From Gemmatimonadales bacterium (GTDB lineage Bacteria > Gemmatimonadota > Gemmatimonadetes > Gemmatimonadales > GWC2-71-9): DNA of 7,124 bases. Position 1 is the stretch's first letter. Every line of letters begins with the position of its first letter. The notes below the pieces were generated by a model. It was not told the origin of the DNA. It searched no databases and was given only the letters and a program-made list of their open reading frames with translations. The position numbers and the translations under genes were made by a program. The DNA is taken from positions 1-7,124 of the forward strand of contig SPDF01000074.1 of NCBI GenBank assembly GCA_004525055.1, in the 5' to 3' direction. Below are positions 1 through 5,601 of the stretch, one piece after another.

Positions 1-1018
1 CCCGATACACGAAACGCTCCCGTGGCCTTCCCTCGAGATCCCGCTGGACGGCGCCGGCGGCGAAGCGACCCTGCTGGATCGCGACCGGGCAGAGTCCCGG
101 TAGAAAGTCGCCGTCATCCGCCTGGAAGGCCGCTGCATCTCCCAGCACGAACACCTCGGAATGATCCGGGATGGTGCAGTCGGGCCGCACGAGCACCCTG
201 CCGCTCCGGTCGAGGGGAGCTCCGAGTGACTGCAGGAGGGGACTCGCCCGGTTGCCGGCGGCCCAGACCACGGTGTGGGAGGGGATTACCAACTTGCCGG
301 CGGAGACGTGATCCGGCTGCACGTCGGTAACAAACGTCTCGGTGCGGACCTCGACGCCGAGGCGCTGGAGCGCCACGCGTGCATCGGAGGCGAGACTGGC
401 CGGGTAGCTCGGCAGCAGCTGGCGTCCCCCTTCCAGCAGCATGACCGTGGCCGCGCGAGGGTCGATCCGCCGGAAGTCGCGACGGAGGGCGAACTGCCTG
501 ATTTCGGCGAGAGCGCCGGCCACCTCCACGCCAGTCGGCCCGCCCCCGACCACGACGAACGTCAGCAGCGCGCGCCGCTTCTCGGCGTTCGGCTCCCGTT
601 CCGCCGCCTCGAAGGCGAGGAGTACCCGACGTCGGACCTCCTCGGCGTCGTCCGCCGTCTTGAGCCCGGGGGCAAAGCGTTCCCATGCGTCATGTCCGAA
701 GTACGAGTGCCGCACTCCGGGTGCGAGCAGCAGGTAGTCGTACGCCAGGGTGCTGCCGTCGGCCAGCTGGAGGCGGCGGGTCGACACGTCGACGGCCGAG
801 ACCTCCGCCATGAGCACCTCGGTGTTCTGCTGGCGTCGCAGAATGGACCGGATGGGGGAGGCGATGTCGCTGGTGTCCAGGGCGGCGGTCGCCACCTGGT
901 AGAGCATCGGCTGGAAGAGGTGATAGTTGGTTCGGTCAATGACGGTGACATCGACCGGCTCGCGCCGCAACGCCTTGGCGGCGTACAGGCCGGCGAATCC
1001 GCCGCCGACGATGACCAC
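1..1018 (-). CDS. ndh: Type II NADH:quinone oxidoreductase (NDH-2), C-terminally truncated by window edge
   Basis: Single-subunit FAD flavoenzyme expected to oxidise NADH and reduce membrane quinone without pumping protons, on the cytoplasmic face of the inner membrane. Counting from GTG 1018, 339 residues are visible. The FAD Rossmann motif GGGFAG is at 5-10, with acidic D28 ending strand beta-2. NYHLFQPMLYQVAT, the characteristic NDH-2 segment, is at 31-44. The second, NADH-binding motif VVGGGPTGVE is near 156-165. VVWAAGNRASP and VLGDAA (D294) follow, then PVAIQQGRFAA in the quinone-site region. Family members are about 400-450 residues, so the C-terminal membrane-anchoring part lies outside the window. 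The start is uncertain: GTG 1018 begins almost on the beta-1 strand, has no Shine-Dalgarno, and no in-frame ATG exists upstream. ATG 1047, 12 bp after the preceding gene, is one base out of frame (see findings). It is probably co-transcribed with the 101-residue gene upstream. Family assignment is firm; the 5' end is not. Confidence 0.93.
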   Translation of the reverse strand, partial: MVIVGGGFAGLYAAKALRREPVDVTVIDRTNYHLFQPMLYQVATAALDTSDIASPIRSILRRQQNTEVLMAEVSAVDVSTRRLQLADGSTLAYDYLLLAPGVRHSYFGHDAWERFAPGLKTADDAEEVRRRVLLAFEAAEREPNAEKRRALLTFVVVGGGPTGVEVAGALAEIRQFALRRDFRRIDPRAATVMLLEGGRQLLPSYPASLASDARVALQRLGVEVRTETFVTDVQPDHVSAGKLVIPSHTVVWAAGNRASPLLQSLGAPLDRSGRVLVRPDCTIPDHSEVFVLGDAAAFQADDGDFLPGLCPVAIQQGRFAAGAVQRDLEGRPRERFVYR

Positions 1019-1047
1019 CCGAGGGCGTGCCGGCGCGGCCGGGTCAT
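1019..1047 (-). other. Probable native 5' end of ndh, out of frame by one base
   Basis: ATG at 1047-1045 lies 12 bp after the TGA of the upstream gene, a natural position for a start. Read as given, its frame leaves the ndh frame before the FAD motif. Adding one C to the CCC run (plus-strand GGG at 1041-1043) gives MTPAAPARPRVVIVGGG, a typical NDH-2 N-terminus. The missing base could be an assembly or sequencing error, or a real mutation with translation now starting at GTG 1018. Confidence 0.5.
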
Positions 1048-1059
1048 GAGCGACCGAGA

Positions 1060-1365
1060 TCAGAGCCCCATCGTCTCCCGGCGCCAGCGGACAAACCGGA
1101 GCATATCCTCCAGCGGAGGCACGGCGTCTTCGGAGCCATAGGCGGTATACATCCGCCAGCGGAGATAGGTGCGGTCGGGCAGCGGAAGAAAGGGAGGGTT
1201 GGCCCACCAGCGGCGCCGGCGGAAGGCCCAGCCGGTGCGGAACAGGTCGATCGCCAATCGGGGATTCGTCACCGCCCGCAGCGTGGCGCCACCGAGCAGC
1301 GCCGTCCAGGACCCGCGGAAATTCGCGGCGTCTGGGTGCTCGGGGTGGCCGTGCGAGGTGGGCAT
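1060..1365 (-). CDS. Conserved-looking hypothetical protein, 101 residues
   Basis: I do not recognise a named family. The 101-residue product has no signal peptide or clear membrane helix. It is rich in Arg, Trp, Tyr and Pro in its second half: FRRRRWW near 48-54, then PPFLPLPDRTYLRWRMYTAYG and PPLEDMLRFVRWRR. Its composition is protein-like and unlike the Arg/Ala/Pro-rich noise of neighbouring shadow frames, and the motifs recall short hypothetical proteins seen in other high-GC bacteria (from memory, no search). It starts at ATG 1365 with no obvious Shine-Dalgarno, and a TATATT box ends 6 bp upstream, consistent with a leaderless transcript. The stop lies 12 bp before an ATG for ndh (or 41 bp before the in-frame GTG), so the two genes are probably co-transcribed. 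A role linked to NADH oxidation is possible only by association. Confidence 0.72.
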   Translation of the reverse strand: MPTSHGHPEHPDAANFRGSWTALLGGATLRAVTNPRLAIDLFRTGWAFRRRRWWANPPFLPLPDRTYLRWRMYTAYGSEDAVPPLEDMLRFVRWRRETMGL

Positions 1366-1371
1366 GGCGGG

Positions 1372-1377
1372 AATATA
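1372..1377 (-). promoter_or_regulatory. Candidate -10 box (TATATT) for leaderless transcription
   Basis: On the minus strand TATATT is followed by six bases and then the A of ATG 1365. If this is a sigma-70-type -10 element, transcription would begin at or next to the start codon, giving a leaderless mRNA, which fits the absence of a Shine-Dalgarno. No good -35 is visible; that position falls inside the 14-bp tandem repeat. Inference from spacing only. Confidence 0.4.
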
Positions 1378-1382
1378 TACCT

Positions 1383-1410
1383 GAGGACTGGGGACAGAGG
1401 ACTGGGGACT
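1383..1410. repeat. Two-copy 14-bp tandem repeat, unit GAGGACTGGGGACA
   Basis: GAGGACTGGGGAC occurs exactly at 1383-1395 and 1397-1409. The copies are separated by one A, and a partial third copy (GAG) begins at 1411. It lies in the divergent intergenic region, between the putative -10 of the minus-strand gene and the plus-strand leader. Similar GGACTGGGGACTGAG-type strings are, from memory, scattered between genes in Gemmatimonadota and related genomes, so it may belong to a genome-wide repeat class, though an operator is also possible. Confidence 0.8.
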
Positions 1411-1421
1411 GAGCGGCGGGG

Positions 1422-1450
1422 GTGGCAGGTATCCGATATGGCGGTAGTAT
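1422..1450 (+). promoter_or_regulatory. Weak candidate promoter for the plus-strand gene cluster
   Basis: GTGGCA (1422-1427) and TAGTAT (1445-1450) are separated by 17 bp, and each matches four of six bases of the sigma-70 consensus. This would give a leader of roughly 40 nt before ATG 1498. It is the best plus-strand pair I found between the divergent genes, but such matches arise by chance. Confidence 0.25.
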
Positions 1451-1497
1451 TCCCCCTGTCATCGTGTCCGCCACGAATCGCGCCGTCCGGAGAGTTC

Positions 1498-2553
1498 ATG
1501 CTCCTGAGTACCGTCCTGCTTGGTGCCACCCTGATCATGACCCCGCCGGCCATGCTGGGTCCGAAGAACGATGTGCTCTACATGAAGAATGGCGACAAGC
1601 TGACCTGTGGAATCAAGTCAATGGACGCCGGAGCGATCTATGTAGTCCTAGATTACGTGGATGGTACCATTTCGGTCGAGTGGTCCCGCCTGGCGCGGCT
1701 GGAGAGTCCGAATCTCTTCCTCGTGCAGCTCGACGACGGGGCCGTGTACACGGGGAACATTTCCATCCATCCGGTGGAAGGTAGCGATTCAGTGCTGGTG
1801 GAGATTACCGAGCCCGGCGGGCACCGTGTCACCTTTGACAAATCGCGGATCGCCGCGTTCAGCAGTACCTCGGCCTCGTTCTGGGGCCGTCTCAACGGCA
1901 ACATCTCGTCGGGCATCAGCTACGCGAAGGGCAACCAGACCACGACCTACAATATCAGTTCCAACGTCAACTATCCGCGCCCCAGGTGGAGCGCCGGGCT
2001 CGGCTTCAACTCGAACTTCTCGAATAGTTCGGGTGCCACCGCCTCGACCCGCAACCAGTTCAACCTCACTGCCGGCCACCTCATGCGCTGGAACAACTGG
2101 TTCTACACCGGGTTCGCGAGCGGCCTGCAGAGTACTGAGCAGCAGATCACGCTGCAGACCAACCTGGGCGGCGGCATCGGCAAGTACGTGAAGAAGACCA
2201 GCAACGTGCGGATGTCTGTTGTCGGAGGCCTCGTGTGGCAGGAAACGAATTACGGGGCCGGCGTCTCCACAGCGAGCACCGAGGACATGCTCGGCGTGAT
2301 GCTGCTGGGCACCGTCAACTACGTGAAATTCAAGAAGACCACGCTGACCCTCACCGTCAACGCGATCCCCTCTCTCAGCGACCCCGGCCGGTTCTACTTC
2401 AACACCAATGCCAGCTACTTCCTCAAGCTGTTCGGCCAGATCAACTGGAACCTGTCCTTCTACGGGAACTGGGACACGCAACCCCCCTCGGGCACCTCCG
2501 GCAACGACTATGGTATCAACTCAGGGCTCAGCTTCACATTTGGCAACCAGTAG
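1498..2553 (+). CDS. DUF481-type outer-membrane beta-barrel protein
   Basis: Predicted secreted outer-membrane protein of 351 residues; the molecular function of this family is not established (some members are called salt-induced outer-membrane proteins). The N-terminus MLLSTVLLGATLIMTPPAML is a hydrophobic signal sequence, though with no basic n-region. Residues about 23-95 form a small beta-rich domain with paired motifs, LYMKNGDKLTCGIKSM and VQLDDGAVYTGNI, as often found in front of the barrel. From about residue 128 (FWGRLNGNISSGISYAKGNQ) alternating polar/aromatic strands suggest a barrel: SYAKGNQTTTYNIS, RWSAGLGFNSNFSNSSG, WFYTGFASGLQ. It ends with GLSFTFGNQ. ATG 1498 is chosen because GGAGAG lies at 1489-1494 and the signal peptide begins there; an in-frame ATG at 1438 would put about 20 polar residues ahead of it. 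The open frame further upstream (from 1027) is antisense to the minus-strand gene. The next gene starts 4 nt after the stop. Confidence 0.85.
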   Translation: MLLSTVLLGATLIMTPPAMLGPKNDVLYMKNGDKLTCGIKSMDAGAIYVVLDYVDGTISVEWSRLARLESPNLFLVQLDDGAVYTGNISIHPVEGSDSVLVEITEPGGHRVTFDKSRIAAFSSTSASFWGRLNGNISSGISYAKGNQTTTYNISSNVNYPRPRWSAGLGFNSNFSNSSGATASTRNQFNLTAGHLMRWNNWFYTGFASGLQSTEQQITLQTNLGGGIGKYVKKTSNVRMSVVGGLVWQETNYGAGVSTASTEDMLGVMLLGTVNYVKFKKTTLTLTVNAIPSLSDPGRFYFNTNASYFLKLFGQINWNLSFYGNWDTQPPSGTSGNDYGINSGLSFTFGNQ

Positions 2554-2557
2554 CGGA

Positions 2558-3697
2558 GTGCCACACGCCATCGCGGCGCGGTACCGCGCCGAATTCCCCA
2601 TTTTCGAACGCTGCGTCTACCTGAACAGCTGTTCCCTCGGCGCGCTCTCGCGGCGCTCGCGCGCACGGATGAACGAATACCTCGATCTCTGGGACTCCCG
2701 GGGCGCCTCGGCGTGGTACGAGACCTGGTGGGCGGCGCTCGAGGAACTCCGGTCCCGATATGGGAAACTGATCCATGCGCCTGCCGGATCCATCGCGCTC
2801 CATCCCAATGTGTCCAGCGCCCTCGGGGTCGTCGCCTCCGCCATCGACTACGCGCACCGCCCCAAGGTGGTCGTCACGAGTCTCGACTTCCCGACCATCG
2901 GCTATCAGTGGATGGCCAAGGCGAGAGACGGCGTCGAGGTGGTGGTGCTGGAAAGTCCCGACGGCGTCTCGGTTCCGCTGGAGATGTACGAGCGCGCGGT
3001 GGACGAGCGCACCGCGCTGGTGGCCACCAGTCATGTCTTCTTCACCAGCGGAGCCATTCAGGACGCATCGGCTCTCGCTGGCATCTCGCACCGTGCCGGA
3101 GCGCTCTGCCTGGTGGACGGTTACCAGGCGGCCGGCCAGCTGCCGGTGGACGTTCAGGCCCTCGACGTGGATTTCTATCTGGGTGGAGGCCTGAAGTGGT
3201 TGCTCGGCGGCACCGGCGTCGCCTTTCTCTACGCGCGGCCCGACCTGACGCCGGCGCTTTCGCCGACCGTGACCGGCTGGTTTGCGCATCGGGAGCAGTT
3301 CCGCTTTGATTCTCGCGCGCTGGAGTGGCACGACGACGCCCGGCGCCTGGAGGCCGGCACGCCGCCGCTCATGCCGGTGTACGCGCAGCTGGGCGGACTG
3401 GATATCCTCGAGGAGATCGGCATTCCGGCCGTCCGTGCCGCCACCGCCGCGCTGATCGAGGACTTGATTGCCCTGGCGACCGCTGCCGGCCTCGCGCCGA
3501 AGGTGGCGGCGCGCGCCGAGGAGCGGAGCGCCATCGTCATGCTCCCGTCGCCCGATCCCGCCGCGGATGTTCGACGGCTGGCGGACGCAGGATTCATCGT
3601 GGATGCGCGGCCGGGTCACGTACGCGTGTCACCGTATTTCTACAACCTGCCCGACGACCACCGGGCCCTGCTGGAGTGTTTGACCAATGGCCGCTGA
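2558..3697 (+). CDS. Class V aminotransferase-fold PLP enzyme, kynureninase / cysteine-desulfurase-like
   Basis: Cytosolic PLP-dependent enzyme of 379 residues, fold type I, class V. The likely Schiff-base lysine is K213 in GGGLKWLLGG. LVDGYQAAGQLPVDVQALD carries the ring-nitrogen aspartate D187 and Q190. The N-terminal motif YLNSCSLG and the C-terminal RVSPYFYNLPDDH are family-typical. Kynureninase-like features are SHVFFTSGAIQD, GWFAHREQF (240-248) and GTPPLMPVYA (from 267); DGYQ and PVDVQALDVDFY resemble CsdA/SufS proteins. No desulfurase active-site cysteine loop is evident, so C-C bond cleavage, epimerisation or transamination are all possible, and the substrate cannot be read from sequence. 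The GTG start is chosen because the conserved N-terminus begins soon after it and the next ATG (2668) would delete it. It lies 4 nt after the DUF481 stop without a proper Shine-Dalgarno, suggesting coupled re-initiation. The following gene overlaps by 11 nt. Confidence 0.88.
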   Translation: MPHAIAARYRAEFPIFERCVYLNSCSLGALSRRSRARMNEYLDLWDSRGASAWYETWWAALEELRSRYGKLIHAPAGSIALHPNVSSALGVVASAIDYAHRPKVVVTSLDFPTIGYQWMAKARDGVEVVVLESPDGVSVPLEMYERAVDERTALVATSHVFFTSGAIQDASALAGISHRAGALCLVDGYQAAGQLPVDVQALDVDFYLGGGLKWLLGGTGVAFLYARPDLTPALSPTVTGWFAHREQFRFDSRALEWHDDARRLEAGTPPLMPVYAQLGGLDILEEIGIPAVRAATAALIEDLIALATAAGLAPKVAARAEERSAIVMLPSPDPAADVRRLADAGFIVDARPGHVRVSPYFYNLPDDHRALLECLTNGR

Positions 3698-4430
3698 CGC
3701 GCCCACCCCGCCCGACCGCCCGCTCGCCCGCAGCCTGACCGAGGACGAGCTCCTCTTCGACCGCTTCGCCACCGACGCGGAACGGCAGCGGGCCGATGCC
3801 CTCAAGATCAGCGACTCGTGGCGGGTGTTGCGGATCATGGGGGAGTTCGTCTGGGGATTCGACAACCTGGCGTCGATCAAGGACGGTGTGTCGATCTTCG
3901 GCTCGGCCCGGACCAAGCCCGACGAGCGGTACTACCGAGACGCCGTGGCGGTCGCCCAGCTGCTGGCGGCGCACAAGATTCCCGTCATTACGGGCGGCGG
4001 TCCCGGCATCATGGAGGCCAGCAATCGCGGCGCCAAGGAGGCGGGGGGCCAGTCCGTGGGCTGCAACATCGAACTGCCGTTCGAGCAGGGGAACAACCCT
4101 TACCTCACCAAGAACCTGCTGTTCAAGTTCTTCTTCGTCCGCAAGACAATGTTCGTGAAGTACGCCACCGCCTTCATCGTCTTCCCCGGCGGCTACGGCA
4201 CGATGGACGAGCTCTTCGAGGCGCTGACCCTCATCCAGACCGGGAAGGTGAAGTCGTTTCCTGTCATCCTCTTCGGCCGGACCTACTGGGAGGGGATGGT
4301 CGACTGGCTCTCGCGCACGGTGGCGGGCGCGGGGAACATCGATGCCGGTGACCTGACCCTGTTTCACGTGACCGACGACGCGGAAGAGGCGGTCCGCCTC
4401 GTCCTCGACGCTCGCGCCAAGCGCACCTGA
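3687..4430 (+). CDS. LOG-family (TIGR00730-type) Rossmann protein, possible nucleoside 5'-monophosphate phosphoribohydrolase
   Basis: A 247-residue protein with the two LOG hallmarks: TGGGPGIMEASNRGA (GGG at 103-105) and PGGYGTMDE at 167-175, plus the conserved basic residues R152-K153 in FFFVRKTMF. Characterised LOG proteins hydrolyse the N-glycosidic bond of cytokinin riboside monophosphates or other nucleoside 5'-monophosphates, releasing base and ribose 5-phosphate. Many bacterial members are unassigned, and nothing here identifies the base. An N-terminal region of about 65 residues precedes the first strand (KDGVSIFGSAR), including DELLFDRFATDAERQRAD and WRVLRIMGEFVWGFDNL, typical of longer bacterial LOG relatives. 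ATG 3687 has GGAG at 3673-3676, 10 nt upstream inside the PLP gene, and overlaps that gene by 11 nt. The next gene begins 25 bp downstream. Cytosolic. Family membership is firm; substrate unknown. Confidence 0.92.
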   Translation: MAADAPTPPDRPLARSLTEDELLFDRFATDAERQRADALKISDSWRVLRIMGEFVWGFDNLASIKDGVSIFGSARTKPDERYYRDAVAVAQLLAAHKIPVITGGGPGIMEASNRGAKEAGGQSVGCNIELPFEQGNNPYLTKNLLFKFFFVRKTMFVKYATAFIVFPGGYGTMDELFEALTLIQTGKVKSFPVILFGRTYWEGMVDWLSRTVAGAGNIDAGDLTLFHVTDDAEEAVRLVLDARAKRT

Positions 4431-4455
4431 CCTTTCGTCCGGACCGGAGCATGGC

Positions 4456-5601
4456 ATGACTCGACCCTCGGGCCCCTACCTGCGCGGCCAGCGCATCGAT
4501 CCCACGGCCATCACCGGCGCGGAGCAGATCGCCGACCTCGTGGACAACGCCTTCCTGGCCTATAACGCCGGCCGGCTCCGCGAAGGGTGCCAACTCTTCA
4601 CCACCCGGATGCTGCAGCCCGACACGACGGTGGGCATGAGCCTCACGGGTGCCATGACCCCGGCCGGCATCGGGATGAGCTGCCTCATTCCGCTGATGGA
4701 GGCGGGGTTCGTGGACTGGATCATTTCCACCGGGGCCAATCTCTACCACGACGCCCACTTTGCGCTCGGGCTGGCGCTGCACCGCGGCCGTCACGACGCC
4801 GATGACGTGGAACTTCGCGAGAAGGGTGTAGTGCGCATCTACGATATCTTCTTCGACTACAATGTGCTGCTCTCCACCGACGCGTTCGTGCGCGAGGTGT
4901 CGGCGCGTCCGGAGTTCCAGCGCGCGATGAGTTCGGCGGAGTATCACTACCTGCTGGGTGGCTACCTTCGGGAGCGCGAGGCGGCGCTCGGCCTGTCGAA
5001 GCGGTCCGTCCTGTCCACCGCGTATGAGCTGGCGGTCCCGATCTACACCAGCTCTCCTGGTGACAGCTCGATCGGGATGAACGTGGCGGAGCAGGCGCTG
5101 GCGGGGAGCCAGCTGCGGTTCGACGTGAGCGCCGACGTGAACGAGACGGCCGCCATCGTGCTCGAGGCTAAGCGCACTGGCGGCAAGAGTGGGGTGCTGA
5201 TTGCCGGCGGTGGCAGCCCCAAGAACTTCATCCTCCAGACCGAACCGCAGATCCAGGAGGTCCTCGGCATCGATGAGCGGGGGCACGACTATTTCCTGCA
5301 GATGACGGACGCGCGGCCGGATGTGGGCGGCCTGTCCGGCGCCACGCCCAACGAAGCGGTCAGCTGGGGAAAGATCGATCCAGACCAACTCCCGGGCACC
5401 GTGGTGGTGTATGCCGACAACACGATCACCCTCCCCCTGTTGACCGCCTACGCGCTGCAGCGGGTGCCGCCGCGGCCTGTGAAGCGCCTCTACGACCGGC
5501 GCGAAGCGATGATGGAACGGCTGGTGACCGAGTATCGCGCCGCGCTGGCGTTCCGCGACCAGCGGGCCGACGACGCCGTGGGAGATCGGGGTGGGCGCTA
5601 G
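4456..5601 (+). CDS. Deoxyhypusine synthase-family protein (bacterial DHS-like), likely polyamine aminobutyl transferase
   Basis: A 381-residue member of the deoxyhypusine synthase family. The eukaryotic and archaeal enzyme uses NAD and spermidine to move an aminobutyl group onto a lysine of eIF5A/aIF5A. Conserved blocks here are VGMSLTGAMTPAGIG, IISTGANLYHDAHF (the family's substrate/NAD region), YTSSPGDSSIG, IAGGGSPKNF and SGATPNEAVSWGKI (294-307), which closely matches the human SGARPDEAVSWGKI. K256 in GGGSPKNF aligns with the catalytic lysine that carries the enzyme imine in human DHS (GGGVVKHH). Bacteria generally lack hypusinated eIF5A, and some related proteins make homospermidine, so the acceptor may be a diamine or another protein. 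Start ATG 4456 has GGAG at 4446-4449, 6 nt upstream; the ATG at 4451 is in another frame. The last 11 nt overlap the transporter gene. Soluble, no signal peptide. Family firm; reaction unproven. Confidence 0.92.
   Translation: MTRPSGPYLRGQRIDPTAITGAEQIADLVDNAFLAYNAGRLREGCQLFTTRMLQPDTTVGMSLTGAMTPAGIGMSCLIPLMEAGFVDWIISTGANLYHDAHFALGLALHRGRHDADDVELREKGVVRIYDIFFDYNVLLSTDAFVREVSARPEFQRAMSSAEYHYLLGGYLREREAALGLSKRSVLSTAYELAVPIYTSSPGDSSIGMNVAEQALAGSQLRFDVSADVNETAAIVLEAKRTGGKSGVLIAGGGSPKNFILQTEPQIQEVLGIDERGHDYFLQMTDARPDVGGLSGATPNEAVSWGKIDPDQLPGTVVVYADNTITLPLLTAYALQRVPPRPVKRLYDRREAMMERLVTEYRAALAFRDQRADDAVGDRGGR

Noticed and set aside
562..1047. Minus-strand frame of 161 codons starting at ATG 1047
   Set aside because: Read as given it is the wrong frame of ndh, rich in Ser, Pro, Arg and Thr with no motifs; only the ATG itself is of interest as the probable original ndh start.
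275..1141. Plus-strand frame of 288 codons opposite ndh
   Set aside because: The minus strand here encodes unambiguous NDH-2 motifs; the plus-strand product has no recognisable features.
1027..1497. Upstream extension of the DUF481 frame to an ATG at 1027
   Set aside because: The extension crosses the minus-strand 101-residue gene and the intergenic repeat, and the signal peptide and Shine-Dalgarno both point to ATG 1498.
4431..4455. GTCCGGAC palindrome between the LOG and DHS-like genes as a terminator or operator
   Set aside because: The stem is only 4 bp with no loop and no T run, too weak for a terminator, and part of the region is the ribosome-binding site of the next gene.
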